From the NCBI GenBank assembly GCA_030526245.1, contig JAUNDD010000007.1:1-64000 (forward strand): a stretch of 64,000 nt of DNA, read 5' to 3'. Position 1 is the stretch's first letter, and the number at the start of each line of letters is the position of its first letter. The position numbers were made by a program, and so were the translations under genes. Positions 49,631-58,576 of the stretch are shown in pieces. The stretch comes from Lachnospiraceae bacterium. GTDB taxonomy: Bacteria; Bacillota; Clostridia; Lachnospirales; Lachnospiraceae. The notes beneath the pieces are model-generated. The model was given only the letters and a program-made list of their open reading frames with translations. It searched no databases and was not told the origin of the DNA.

Positions 49631-51394
49631 TCAGGCATCCAGATAAGGGGCGGCTTCCTGCTCCAGCCGGTCCTTGGCTTCCTGCAGGTCATTGATCTGC
49701 TCCTGGGTGATCTTTGCTGCATTGAAGCGTTTCAGATGATGGCTCAGATCCTTCAGGCTGCGCTGCAGGAGCTTGCGCTGGCTTTTATCCGGGATCTTGT
49801 TTTTGTCCGCTGCCACGGTGGTGACTCTGGCGGCCAGCGCATTGGCCTGACTGTACAGCTCCAGGGCGCTCCGGCGCATGTCGTCCTGCTGGGCGTACAT
49901 CTGTGCCTCCTGGCGGGCCTTTTCCACCTCTGCGTCGCTCATGCGGTCGTTGGCGGTGATGGTGATGGACTGGAATTTACCGGTCATCTGATCCTGGGCG
50001 GATACCGTCAGGATGCCGTTGGCGTCGATGTCAAAGGTGACGTCGATCTGCGGCAGGCCCGAGGCGGAACGCTTGATTCCCGAGAGGCGGAATTTGCCGA
50101 TCATCTTGTTATCCCGGGCCATGGGGCGGTCGCCCTGCAGGACACGGATCTCAACGACCTTCTGCATGGGCGAAGCCGCGTAGAAGGTTTTGGTGTATCT
50201 GGTCGGGATGGTGGAATTCTTGTTGATCAGGGGGGTAGCCACACCGCCGACGGTCTCGATGGACAGGCTCATGGGGGTTACGTCGAACAGGATGAGATCC
50301 TGGCCGGTTCCCTTGGCCATCAGGGCATTGCCCGCCAGTGTGGAACCTAAGATGGCAGCGCCCATGGCAACACATTCATCGGGGTTGATGTTGCGGGAAG
50401 GCTCTTTGCCCGTGAGGGCGCTCACCTTCTGCTGGACGGCCGGGATGCGGGTGGAACCGCCCACCAGCAGCACCAGCCCCAGCTGGGAGGCTGAGATTCC
50501 GGCATCCGCCAGAGCGGTGCGTACCGGTCCCTCTGTCCGTTCGATGAGGTCACTCACCAGGGAGGTGAAGACCGAACGGGTCAGTGTCAGCTGGACATGA
50601 AGCGGCGTGGAGCCGACCATGGTGATATACGGCAGGTTGATGCTGGCTGTTTCCGTGGAAGACAGTTCCTTTTTAGCCGCTTCGGCGGCTTCCCGGACAC
50701 GCTGCATGGCCGCAAAATCCCGGCGCAGGTCGATGCGGTTTTCACGCTGGAATTCCTTAACGATCCAGTCGGTGATTCGCTGGTCAAAGTCGTCGCCGCC
50801 CAGGTGGTTATCGCCGCAGGTGGACAGGACCTCGATGACACCGTCGCTGATCTCGATGATGGAGACATCGAAGGTGCCGCCGCCCAGATCGTAGACCATG
50901 ATCTTCTGGGGATCGGCGTGATCCAGCCCGTAGGCCAGGGCCGCACTGGTGGGCTCGTTGATGATGCGCAGTACGTTGAGACCGGCGATCCGGCCGGCAT
51001 CCTTGGTAGCCTGGCGCTGGGCATCGTTAAAGTAGGCGGGAACCGTGATGACAGCGTCATGGATGGTCTCACCGGTGAAATTCTCGGCTTCCTTTTTCAG
51101 CTTGGCCAGGATCATGGCGCTGATGGTCTGGGGCTTATAGAGCTCCCCGTCGATCCGGGTGGTCCACTCGGTGCCCATGTGTCGTTTGACCGAGGCAATG
51201 GTCCGCTCCGGGTTCGTGACGGCCTGGCGCCGGGCAATCTCACCTACCAGACGCTCACCGGCTTTGGAAAAACCTACCACGCTGGGGGTGGTGCGGCTTC
51301 CGGTCTCGGAGGGGATGATCACCGGTTCATTATTTTCTACAACGGCAACACAGCTGTTGGTGGTGCCAAGGTCAATGCCAATTACTTTTCCCAT
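49631..51394 (-). CDS. dnaK: DnaK-family Hsp70 chaperone (second, orphan type)
   Basis: 587 residues from the ATG at 51394 behind GGAGAA. The ATPase domain is intact ([62 protein letters not shown]). The linker is shortened to [16 protein letters not shown], the substrate-binding domain follows, and a compact helical lid ends [10 protein letters not shown]. It lacks the longer disordered C-terminal tail of the main DnaK. It is not next to grpE, dnaJ or hrcA, and no CIRCE element is seen upstream, so heat regulation by HrcA is unlikely. Probably a paralog with a special client set. Confidence 0.9.
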   Translation of the reverse strand: MGKVIGIDLGTTNSCVAVVENNEPVIIPSETGSRTTPSVVGFSKAGERLVGEIARRQAVTNPERTIASVKRHMGTEWTTRIDGELYKPQTISAMILAKLKKEAENFTGETIHDAVITVPAYFNDAQRQATKDAGRIAGLNVLRIINEPTSAALAYGLDHADPQKIMVYDLGGGTFDVSIIEISDGVIEVLSTCGDNHLGGDDFDQRITDWIVKEFQRENRIDLRRDFAAMQRVREAAEAAKKELSSTETASINLPYITMVGSTPLHVQLTLTRSVFTSLVSDLIERTEGPVRTALADAGISASQLGLVLLVGGSTRIPAVQQKVSALTGKEPSRNINPDECVAMGAAILGSTLAGNALMAKGTGQDLILFDVTPMSLSIETVGGVATPLINKNSTIPTRYTKTFYAASPMQKVVEIRVLQGDRPMARDNKMIGKFRLSGIKRSASGLPQIDVTFDIDANGILTVSAQDQMTGKFQSITITANDRMSDAEVEKARQEAQMYAQQDDMRRSALELYSQANALAARVTTVAADKNKIPDKSQRKLLQRSLKDLSHHLKRFNAAKITQEQINDLQEAKDRLEQEAAPYLDA

Positions 51395-51683
51395 AGTTTC
51401 TCCATTCTGCAATGAAATATTCCGGACGATCTGCAGGGGCAGCTGCAACCGGATGATCTCTGATCCTGATCATTTTAGCATGGTGTCCATAGGCGGAGTA
51501 ATAAATTTAATATAAACTTTGGTTTCTTTTAGGGGGACGTGTGCTTGTCTGCCGGTTTGGAAAGAGTATACTTGTCTCATGTTATGGCGGCGCAGGCTTC
51601 GTTTGAGACGCCGTGACGGCGCAGTTCGCGGTTGAAACGCCGGAATGCGGCAGTACACGATGAACAGGGAGGAAGATGAGAGA

Positions 51684-51911
51684 ATGATTACAGCATTGAT
51701 TGTTTTGTGTGTGATTTTTGGTATTGGCAGCGGCGTGCTTCGCCTGGCCTTTAAGGCGTCCTGGGGCTTGCTGAAGATCGTACTGGCGCTGGTGGCCTTT
51801 GCGATCTGTCCGGGACTGGTGATCCTGACCTGTCTGCTGAGTCTGTTCGGAGCATCGATTCCGATTCTGCTGCTGGGGGGCCTGTGCTGGATGATGTTCC
51901 GCAGGAAATGA
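51684..51911 (+). CDS. Small membrane protein, 75 residues
   Basis: It is nearly all hydrophobic: two or three helices (ITALIVLCVIFGIGSGVLRL, GLLKIVLALVAFAICPGLVI, FGASIPILLLGGLCWMMF) and a basic end. AGGAGGAAG lies about 14 bases upstream of the ATG at 51684, slightly far. No family recognised. It stands alone between dnaK (divergent) and leuS. Confidence 0.65.
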   Translation: MITALIVLCVIFGIGSGVLRLAFKASWGLLKIVLALVAFAICPGLVILTCLLSLFGASIPILLLGGLCWMMFRRK

Positions 51912-51971
51912 ATGATTGAAGGTGGAAGACGTAAATATTGCATGGATTTCTTCATTTTATCCGGTGCAAGA

Positions 51972-52000
51972 TTGACAGGCAGTAAAAATGTGTTTAGACT
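51972..52000 (+). promoter_or_regulatory. leuS promoter
   Basis: TTGACA (51972-51977), 17 bases, TAGACT (51995-52000). The leader is about 200 bases. It was searched by eye for a T-box (AGGGTGG...ACCGCG) and none was found. The leader contains the palindromic element at 52132. Confidence 0.75.
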
Positions 52001-52131
52001 AAATAGGTTATTGAAATTAACCGGGCAGTGCAGGGGCGAAGCAATCATGGCGCAGAAGTGGATGATGTCCCGGAAGCACGATTTAGAATGGCACTCGTCA
52101 AGTAAAGGCAATTTGGAATGGAGTTTGGCCA

Positions 52132-52158
52132 GTTACAGTTCACTGTGTGAACTGTAGC
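52132..52158 (+). repeat. 27-bp palindromic element in the leuS leader
   Basis: GTTACAGTTCACTGTGTGAA then CTGTAGC, a nearly perfect palindrome and one of the cleanest copies. No flanking duplication. In the mRNA it would form a hairpin that ends 47 bases before the leuS ATG. Confidence 0.65.
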
Positions 52159-52204
52159 GGTGTGTCTGCCTGGCTGGTCTGATATAGGGAAAGGAATGAG
52201 AAAC

Positions 52205-54628
52205 ATGGCTACAGCATATAATGCAAAAGTAATCGAGCCAAAATGGCAGAAATACTGGGCTGAGAATGAAACCTTCAAAACGGATGTATGGGATTTTTCC
52301 AAACCGAAATACTATGCACTGGATATGTTCCCGTATCCGTCCGGTGTTGGTCTGCATGCAGGACATCCGGAAGGCTATACCGCTACGGATATTATGTCCC
52401 GTATGAAGAGAATGCAGGGCTACAATGTACTGCATCCCATGGGCTACGATTCCTTCGGTCTGCCGGCTGAGCAGTATGCTGTTAATACCGGTAACAACCC
52501 GAACGGCTTTACTGAGAAGAATATCGGAACCTTTACCGCACAGCTGAAGGAGCTGGGCTTTGACTATGACTGGAGCAAGGTCGTTGCCACCAGCGATCCG
52601 AGCTTCTATCACTGGACTCAGTGGATCTTCAAGCAGCTCTACAAGAAGGGCTATGCAAAGCGCATCGATATGCCGGTCAACTGGTGTGAAGAGCTGGGTA
52701 CCGTTCTGTCCAACGATGAGGTCATCGACGGCAAGTCCGAGCGTGGCGGTTATCCGGTCGTCCGCAAAAACATGAAGCAGTGGGTCATCGACCAGGCAGC
52801 TTTTGCCGAGGAACTGCTGGAGGGACTGGATGAGATCGACTGGCCCCAGTCTACCAAGGATATGCAGCGTCACTGGATCGGCAAGAGTGAAGGTGTGGAG
52901 GTTGACTTCCAGATCGTAGGCGGCGGACAGTTCTCTATTTTCACCACCTGTATCGAGACCATTTACGGTATCACCTTCATGGTGCTGGCTCCGGACGGAA
53001 AGATCGTCGAGGGTCTGATGGACCGTGTGGAAAACAGGGACGAGGTTCAGGCCTATATCAATGAGACCGTCAGCAAGAGTGACATGGAGCGTACCGAGCT
53101 GAACAAGGGCAAGAGCGGCTGTGAGCTGAAGGGCGTACACTGCATCAACCCGGTAAACGGCAAGGAAGTGAGCATCTTTATCGGTGACTTCGTACTGGGC
53201 AACTATGGTACCGGTGCGGTTATGGCGGTACCGGCTCATGACCAGCGTGACTATGAGTACGCACAGGTGCATGATCTGGAGCTGATCCAGGTTATCGAGG
53301 GCCGGGACATCGATACCTGCGCTTTCGAAAAGGGTGACTATCTGGGCAAGGGCTGCAAGCTGATGAACTCGGAAGAGTTTACCGGTATGGTCGTGGAAGA
53401 TGCCAAGAAGGCGATCACCCAGAAGCTGGTGGATATGGGCGTGGCCAGAACCACCGTTAACTATCACTTCCGTGAGTGGATCTTCGCCCGTCAGCGTTAC
53501 TGGGGCGAGCCGATGCCGGTGGTATATCTGGAAAACGGTGAGATCCACATCCTGGATGATGAAGAGCTGCCGCTGGTTCTGCCGGAGCTGGAGGATTACA
53601 AGGGACATAACGGACAGGCTCCGCTGGAAAATGCCACTGAGTGGAAGCAGTACGAGCATAACGGCCTGAAGGGTGTGCGTGAGACTTCCACTATGCCGGG
53701 AAGTGCCGGATCCAGCTGGTACTACATGCGTTACATCGATCCGAACAACGACAAGGAATTTGCCAATCAGGAGCTCTTAAAGCACTGGCTGCCGGTTGAC
53801 CTGTACATCGGCGGACCGGAGCATGCTGTAGGTCATCTGATGTATTCACGTATCTGGAACCGCTTCCTGTACAACGAGGGACTGTCTCCGGTGAAGGAGC
53901 CGTTTAAGAAGCTGGTTCATCAGGGCATGATCCTGGGTGCCAACGGCATCAAGATGGGCAAGCGTTTCCCGGAATTCGTCGTTAATCCGAGTGATATCGT
54001 TCGTGATTACGGTGCCGATACCCTGCGTCTCTATGAAATGTTCATGGGACCGCTGGAGGTTTCCAAGCCCTGGTCGGCAGAAGGTGTTGAGGGTGCCCGT
54101 AAGTTCATCGGCCGTGTATGGAATTTCTTTACCGCTGAGGACAAGATCACGGATGGAAATGATGATGCACTGACCCGTGTATATCATCAGACCGTTAAGA
54201 AGGTCACCAATGACTTCGAGAGCCTGGGCTATAACACGGCGATCAGCCAGATGATGATCTTCACCAATGCAGCCTACAAGAACGGCACCTGCCCGCGCGA
54301 ATATGCAGAAGGCTTCATCAAGATGTTCTCCTGCATCTGCCCGCATGTGGGTGAGGAAATGTGGCAGATCCTTGGCCATGACAATACTCTGGCTTATGAG
54401 CCGTGGCCGACCTGGGATGAGGCAGCTCTGGTAGAGGATACCCTGGAGGTAGCTGTTCAGGTCAACGGTAAGGTAAAGGGCAAGATGATGGTGGCAGCCG
54501 ATATCGAAAACGATGCAGCCATCGCACAGGCCCAGGCTCTGCCGGCGGTAGCAGCTATGATGGAAGGCAAGACCGTGGTTAAGGCCATCTATGTCAAGGG
54601 ACGTATCGTAAACCTGGTTATCAAATGA
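52205..54628 (+). CDS. leuS: Leucyl-tRNA synthetase
   Basis: 807 residues from the ATG at 52205 behind AAAGGA. The class I HIGH-type motif is PSGVGLHAGHPEGYTATDI. A CP1 editing domain is present, with the threonine-rich editing site region near residue 230. The KMSKS position reads NGIKMGKRFPEFVVNPSDI, so Ser and the second Ser are replaced (KMGKR). Other signatures (GADTLRLYEMFMGPLE) are normal. It charges tRNA-Leu. The gene is monocistronic, with its own promoter and strong hairpins after it. Confidence 0.97.
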   Translation: MATAYNAKVIEPKWQKYWAENETFKTDVWDFSKPKYYALDMFPYPSGVGLHAGHPEGYTATDIMSRMKRMQGYNVLHPMGYDSFGLPAEQYAVNTGNNPNGFTEKNIGTFTAQLKELGFDYDWSKVVATSDPSFYHWTQWIFKQLYKKGYAKRIDMPVNWCEELGTVLSNDEVIDGKSERGGYPVVRKNMKQWVIDQAAFAEELLEGLDEIDWPQSTKDMQRHWIGKSEGVEVDFQIVGGGQFSIFTTCIETIYGITFMVLAPDGKIVEGLMDRVENRDEVQAYINETVSKSDMERTELNKGKSGCELKGVHCINPVNGKEVSIFIGDFVLGNYGTGAVMAVPAHDQRDYEYAQVHDLELIQVIEGRDIDTCAFEKGDYLGKGCKLMNSEEFTGMVVEDAKKAITQKLVDMGVARTTVNYHFREWIFARQRYWGEPMPVVYLENGEIHILDDEELPLVLPELEDYKGHNGQAPLENATEWKQYEHNGLKGVRETSTMPGSAGSSWYYMRYIDPNNDKEFANQELLKHWLPVDLYIGGPEHAVGHLMYSRIWNRFLYNEGLSPVKEPFKKLVHQGMILGANGIKMGKRFPEFVVNPSDIVRDYGADTLRLYEMFMGPLEVSKPWSAEGVEGARKFIGRVWNFFTAEDKITDGNDDALTRVYHQTVKKVTNDFESLGYNTAISQMMIFTNAAYKNGTCPREYAEGFIKMFSCICPHVGEEMWQILGHDNTLAYEPWPTWDEAALVEDTLEVAVQVNGKVKGKMMVAADIENDAAIAQAQALPAVAAMMEGKTVVKAIYVKGRIVNLVIK

Positions 54629-54653
54629 TGATGCGTGAGTTTGGTTGGGCGAG

Positions 54654-54691
54654 TTTGACACTTTAATCCTATATAGGATTAAAGTGTCAAA
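54654..54691. repeat. Perfect 38-bp palindrome after leuS
   Basis: TTTGACACTTTAATCCTAT is followed directly by its reverse complement. It contains the TTTGACACTTTAAT word of family 3 on both strands. It could be a terminator-type stem without loop or a recombination-formed junction of two copies. Confidence 0.7.
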
Positions 54692-54746
54692 AGTATCAAA
54701 AGTATGATTACGGATTGCTTTGTGCTTCGCACTCCCACAATCCTAC
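54677..54746 (-). repeat. Intergenic repeat family 3, copy 2 (inverted)
   Basis: On the minus strand this reads GTAGGATTGTGGGAGTGCGA then AGCAC(A)AAGCAATCCGTAATC and ACTTTTGA, matching 9576-9635. One 9-base insertion (AAAGTATCA on this strand) separates the two TTTTGA words. Confidence 0.7.
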
Positions 54747-54808
54747 CCGCTATTCGCAATTCATGGGGCCCCTTCCCCACTTCTTGCTCATATCGGGGCG
54801 TGTCATTA

Positions 54809-54855
54809 AGTCACATCTCCACTTTCATGCAAGCATGAAGTGGAGAGTGACTTTT
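54809..54855 (+). terminator. Long hairpin, likely leuS terminator
   Basis: AGTCACaTCTCCACTTtCATGC pairs with GCATGAAGTGGAGAGTGACT around AA, followed by TTTTGAC. Confidence 0.7.
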
Positions 54856-54875
54856 GACACTTTAATCTATATAGT

Positions 54876-54920
54876 CAAAAAGAAGGACCAACAGTTCCAA
54901 TGGAATCGTTGGTCCTTCTT
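54876..54920 (-). terminator. Terminator of the hemolysin III gene
   Basis: On the minus strand AAGAAGGACCAAC pairs with GTTGGTCCTTCTT, followed by TTT; an inner TTCCATTGGAA stem adds stability. Confidence 0.8.
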
Positions 54921-55017
54921 GCGTTATTATACAGGGGGCCGATCAAGAGACCGGCGGATATTCGTAGAATGTATGTTATGAGTTAGTTAAGCTCTATCCT
55001 GTGGCGGGGAGGCGAAA

Positions 55018-55731
55018 TCAGCCGCCCATTTTGGTCAGGTACAGGAGCATCATCATGTAATGGCAGAAGGTTCCGGCGAGAACAAAACAGTGGAACAGTT
55101 CATGGGCACCGAAGGTATCTGCGTATTTCTTCAGAATGGGCAGCTTCAGGGCATAGATGACGCCGCCGACGGTATACAGGATGCCGCCGGTCAGGAGCCA
55201 GGCAAAGGCACCGGCGGGCAGAGTGGCAAATAGCCGGGGGATCGCCCCGATACAGGCCCATCCCATGGAGATATAAAGCAGGGAGGATACCCATTTGGGA
55301 GCCTGCAGCCAGAAGCTCATCAGGACGATGCCGAGGGCGGCGATGATCCAGACGGTGGCCAGCAGGCGCATGCCGGAGGCGCCCAGGGCAATGGTGCACA
55401 CCGGTGTGTAGGAGCCGGCGATCAGGATAAAGATCATCATATGGTCCAGCCGGCGAAGCACCAGGTTTGCCTTGTCGGAAATATCGAAGGTGTGATAGGC
55501 GGCACTGGCACCATACAGCATGGCGGCACTCAGGATAAAAACACTGAGGGAGATGAGCGGGGCCAGGCCGGCACCGGCCAGAGCGGCCCGGATCAGGAGC
55601 AGCGGCATGGCGAAGATGGCCAGCAGAAATCCGATGAAATGAGTCAGGGCACTGATTGGATCCTTGGCTTTAAATACACCAAAGCCGAGCCCCAGTTTTT
55701 TAGCTTCCTGCAGAAGAATCTCTCTTGCCAT
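55018..55731 (-). CDS. Hemolysin III family membrane protein (PAQR/YqfA-like)
   Basis: 237 residues and seven membrane helices. Conserved metal/His motifs are SAAYHTF, LDHMMIFILIAGSYTP and GAHELFHCFVLAGTFCHYMM. The ATG is behind AAAGGAGG. The family is named after a hemolysin but most bacterial members have unclear functions, perhaps hydrolase-like. It is divergent from the DUF1836 gene across a gap with two palindromes that could bind the regulator. Confidence 0.92.
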   Translation of the reverse strand: MAREILLQEAKKLGLGFGVFKAKDPISALTHFIGFLLAIFAMPLLLIRAALAGAGLAPLISLSVFILSAAMLYGASAAYHTFDISDKANLVLRRLDHMMIFILIAGSYTPVCTIALGASGMRLLATVWIIAALGIVLMSFWLQAPKWVSSLLYISMGWACIGAIPRLFATLPAGAFAWLLTGGILYTVGGVIYALKLPILKKYADTFGAHELFHCFVLAGTFCHYMMMLLYLTKMGG

Positions 55732-55783
55732 AGGAACCTCCTTTGTTGCTATTTTTCAGATTACGACTTATAATAATGCTGAC

Positions 55784-55804
55784 ATCGGTTTTTGAAAAAC
55801 CGAT
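55784..55804. promoter_or_regulatory. Operator-like palindrome 1 between hemolysin III and DUF1836 genes
   Basis: ATCGGTTTTT-G-AAAAACCGAT, perfect 10-bp arms. It shares the core GGTTTT...AAAACC with the palindrome at 55846-55861. Confidence 0.6.
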
Positions 55805-55845
55805 TAGTGAAGTAAACTATAACGGCTAGAAGATAGCTTGTCAAG

Positions 55846-55861
55846 AGGTTTTGAAAAACCT
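55846..55861. promoter_or_regulatory. Operator-like palindrome 2 next to the DUF1836 start
   Basis: AGGTTTT-GA-AAAACCT ends two bases before the AAGGAGG ribosome binding site. The two sites 62 bases apart could bind one regulator and loop. Confidence 0.6.
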
Positions 55862-55875
55862 GTAAGGAGGTTCGG

Positions 55876-56418
55876 ATGATTGTGACCATGCCGGAAGAGA
55901 TATTGTGCACGATTCGGGAGTATCGGCTGCCTCGGTTCAAGGATATTCCTAATGTGGGCCTCTATCTGGATCAGGTGGTAAAGTATCTGAATGAATACCT
56001 GAGCCTGTATCCGGAGATGGAAGTGACGGGCAGTATGGTGAGCAACTATGTAAAGAAACATCTGATCGCCAACCCTGTCAAAAAACTGTATCAGCGGGAG
56101 CAGATCGCTTATCTGATGTTTATTGCGCTGGCAAAAACGGTGGTCTCGCTGGATCATGTGCGTATGCTGATCGCCATGCAGCAGGAAACCTACGAGGTAG
56201 CCGTTGCGTATGATTATGCCTGTGATGAGTTTGAAAGAGCTTTAAAGCGGGCCTTTTTCCGGACGCAGCCGCCGACAGCCTGCGAGGACACACCTCCGGA
56301 AGGCGCCAAAAATCTGGAGGAGAAGTTTCTCCTGCATCAGATCGCATGCACGGCGGCCAATAAAGTATATCTGGAAAAGAGCTTCCAGGTATTAGAGACC
56401 GCGTCCCAGGGACAATAA
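55876..56418 (+). CDS. DUF1836 family regulator-like protein
   Basis: 180 residues. The N-terminal half reads RLPRFKDIPNVGLYLDQVVK, then YLNEYLSLYPEMEVTGSMVSNYVKKHLI, which looks like a MerR-type helix-turn-helix (VTGSMVSNYVKKHLIANP). KLYQREQIAYLMFIALAKTV continues it. DUF1836 proteins are predicted DNA-binding regulators. The palindromes upstream suggest autoregulation and control of the divergent hemolysin III gene. Its last codons (TCCCAGGGACAA) are part of a repeated palindrome array. Confidence 0.85.
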   Translation: MIVTMPEEILCTIREYRLPRFKDIPNVGLYLDQVVKYLNEYLSLYPEMEVTGSMVSNYVKKHLIANPVKKLYQREQIAYLMFIALAKTVVSLDHVRMLIAMQQETYEVAVAYDYACDEFERALKRAFFRTQPPTACEDTPPEGAKNLEEKFLLHQIACTAANKVYLEKSFQVLETASQGQ

Positions 56419-56532
56419 AGAAAAATTTATCGTCCCAGGGACCATTAAATTTTTATAAACAAAGACCGCGTCCCAGAGATTATAAAGAAAAGTTTATTGT
56501 CCCAGGGACCCTTAAGAAATTCTTAAAAAGGA
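56403..56532 (+). repeat. Imperfect tandem duplication with four GTCCCAGGGAC palindromes
   Basis: Two copies of a unit of about 67 bases (start CCGCGTCCCAG) cover the end of the DUF1836 gene and the gap before the Spx gene. GTCCCAGGGAC lies at 56403, 56432 and 56499, with a variant GTCCCAGAGAT at 56470. Spacings are 29, 38 and 29 bases. A/T-rich spacers contain AAAAATTTAT or AAAAGTTTAT. Confidence 0.8.
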
Positions 56533-56541
56533 GTGAAGCGT

Positions 56542-56904
56542 ATGTTATTTGTCTGTTATCCGAAATGTACAACCTGTCAGAAGGCCGGCAAGTGGCTGGA
56601 GGCAAACGGAATCGAGTACACGAAGCGTCACATTGCGGAGGAGAAGCCGACCTATGATGAACTGAAGAAGTGGTATGAGATGAGCGGCCTTCCGCTGAAA
56701 AAATTCTTCAATACCAGCGGCATGCTGTATAAGGAAATGAAGCTGAAGGACAGACTCTCGGAGATGAGCGAAGAGGAGCAGCTGCAGCTGTTGTCGACGA
56801 ATGGCATGCTGGTGAAGCGACCGCTGATCGTGACAGATGAGCTGGTGCTGGTTGGTTTTAAGGAAGCGGACTGGAAAGAAAAGCTGATGGGAGAACAGGC
56901 GTGA
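56542..56904 (+). CDS. Spx/ArsC family protein (arsenate reductase-like)
   Basis: 120 residues from the ATG at 56542 behind AAGGAG. The thioredoxin-fold N-terminus has a CxxC (YPKCTTCQKAGKWLE) and the RPL signature VKRPLIV at the C-terminal end. CxxC plus RPL is found both in Spx and in YffB/ArsC-like reductases. The MSGLPLKKFFNTSGMLYKEM part fits the latter. It could be a thiol-dependent reductase or regulator. The stop overlaps the next start (GTGA) by four bases. Confidence 0.85.
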   Translation: MLFVCYPKCTTCQKAGKWLEANGIEYTKRHIAEEKPTYDELKKWYEMSGLPLKKFFNTSGMLYKEMKLKDRLSEMSEEEQLQLLSTNGMLVKRPLIVTDELVLVGFKEADWKEKLMGEQA

Positions 56905-58490
56905 ACAGGGGAAACAAAAGCAAAAGTCTGCAGCTTGTGACAGCAGCGCTTCTGATGGTCAGCCCCCTTGTGGTTTGGGCCGGAGGGGTGAAGGAACCCC
57001 GGCAGCAGGCGTCGGTGGAACAGGGGATGTATGAACTGCGCTCTGCCGGAGGCGTGACATTCGCTTTGGATATCAGCAGCTGCACAGAGCGAAGCGAGGA
57101 AGAAAAGGCCGGTGATGGCGCGCTGGGACAGCTGCAGCTGTATGAGGCCATGGATGTGAACCAGCAGAAATTCTATCTGGAGAAGCAGTCGGACGGCAGT
57201 TTTGCGGTTTTTTCCGTCAGCGAGGGTCTGTACCTGACCGCGGGGGAAGAAGCGCAGACCGCTCAGGGGCAGCGGGAACAGGCGGCTCTTCTGAAGGAAT
57301 GTCAGGAGATCCGGAAGCAGGAAGAGGAGCTTCAGACGGAAGTTCGGGAAATAGGAACAGCTGGAGAGGAATTTGCCGAAGCGGAAACAGAAGTGCAGCC
57401 GGGGCGTGAACTGGCATCAAAAAATCCGGCAGAAGCATTGTCTGAGGCAGAAGCAGCGCAGAAGAAGGCCTGGCTTCAAAAAGAGGCGCGTCTGTCAAAA
57501 GCAGGGATCCCCACGGAACGGACGGATGTGGATCCGGCGCAGCGGTGGATGCTGATGGACGCAGGTGATGGAAGCGTGTATATCCGCTCGGAGGCCGGTC
57601 TGTATCTGACCTGCGGCACCGAGTATGCCCGGTACCGCTCGGCGGTATTGCTGCAGGAATTTGAAGGCTGGCAGGATCAGAAATGGTATCTGGTCGAAAC
57701 CAGAGCCAGCCAGACCATGCATGCCGATACGGATGTCTACAATGACTTTGCTGACAAGGGGCGTCTTAGTGATATGAAGCTGCGCTTTCGTTATGATCGG
57801 GATCTGATTGAAACGGATTCGGATACGGTGGCTTCGTGGAATATTTCGACGGAAAAGCATGGGTATCAACTGAGTGAGGAGAAGATTCGGGAATATGTGG
57901 AAAAGCTGGCCCAGAATTACGACACCCAGGGATGTCCGCGTACCTTTGTGACCCATGGCGGTTCAGCCATCACCCTGTTCAAGGGCAATTTTGGCTGGAA
58001 GACCAATGTGGAAGAGACGACCGCCCTGGTGAAGAATGCTCTGGAAGAAGGAAAGACCGTGATCATAAAGCCTGTCTGGGAGCATGAAGGAAACAGCTTC
58101 GAAAAAGGCAATGACGTGGGAGACAGCTATGTGGAGATCTCCCTGGAGGATCAGAAACTCTGGTTGTATGTGGACGGAAAAGAGATCCTGGAGACGGATG
58201 TGGTGACGGGAACCTACGGGACGGATCGTCAGACGCCGGGCGGTGTCTACAGCCTGACCTACAAACAGTCGCCGGCTGTGCTGCGGGGAGCGGATTATGA
58301 GTCGCCGGTGACCTACTGGATGCCTTTTAACGGGAATATCGGTATGCACGATGCAAACTGGCGCAGTCAGTTCGGCGGGGATATCTTCCGGAGCGATGGA
58401 AGCCATGGCTGTGTCAATCTGCCGACGGAGGCGGCCAAGACGATTTATGAGACCGTGCAGAAGGGCTTTCCGGTGGTGCTTTACAATTGA
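56901..58490 (+). CDS. Secreted L,D-transpeptidase (YkuD) with repeated ligand-binding-like modules
   Basis: 529 residues with a GTG start. An N-terminal helix/signal (LQLVTAALLMVSPLVVWAGG) is followed by two similar beta modules (YELRSAGGVTFALDI..NQQKFYLEKQSDG and ..QRWMLMDAGDGSVYI..QDQKWYLVE) that look like ricin-type trefoil pieces. They are separated by a Glu/Ala/Gln-rich helical stretch. A peptidoglycan-binding-like domain comes before the YkuD catalytic domain, which ends with SHGCVNLP (catalytic Cys, His before it). It makes 3-3 cross-links in the cell wall or attaches proteins to it. It is cotranscribed with the Spx-like gene. Confidence 0.9.
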   Translation: MNRGNKSKSLQLVTAALLMVSPLVVWAGGVKEPRQQASVEQGMYELRSAGGVTFALDISSCTERSEEEKAGDGALGQLQLYEAMDVNQQKFYLEKQSDGSFAVFSVSEGLYLTAGEEAQTAQGQREQAALLKECQEIRKQEEELQTEVREIGTAGEEFAEAETEVQPGRELASKNPAEALSEAEAAQKKAWLQKEARLSKAGIPTERTDVDPAQRWMLMDAGDGSVYIRSEAGLYLTCGTEYARYRSAVLLQEFEGWQDQKWYLVETRASQTMHADTDVYNDFADKGRLSDMKLRFRYDRDLIETDSDTVASWNISTEKHGYQLSEEKIREYVEKLAQNYDTQGCPRTFVTHGGSAITLFKGNFGWKTNVEETTALVKNALEEGKTVIIKPVWEHEGNSFEKGNDVGDSYVEISLEDQKLWLYVDGKEILETDVVTGTYGTDRQTPGGVYSLTYKQSPAVLRGADYESPVTYWMPFNGNIGMHDANWRSQFGGDIFRSDGSHGCVNLPTEAAKTIYETVQKGFPVVLYN

Positions 58491-58522
58491 GATGAACGGA
58501 AACGCGAAAAGGCAGGTGCTAT

Positions 58523-58572
58523 GGGCCCGATATAAAATCGGGCAAGTATCCGAACGATCGTAGCGAAGCGTT
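58523..58572 (+). repeat. Intergenic repeat family 2, copy 4 (short)
   Basis: GGGCCCGATATAAAATCGGGC is identical to the copy at 9655, then AAGTATCCGAACGATCG diverges. Confidence 0.65.
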
Positions 58573-58576
58573 CCAG

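Noticed and set aside
51395..51683. CIRCE heat-shock operator before dnaK
   Set aside because: No TTAGCACTC-N9-GAGTGCTAA or close variant is present.
51912..52157. An 81-codon frame between the small membrane protein and leuS
   Set aside because: It covers the leuS promoter and ends inside the palindromic element; no ribosome binding site.
52000..52204. T-box riboswitch in the leuS leader
   Set aside because: Expected for a Firmicutes leuS, but the T-box consensus and an antiterminator are absent.
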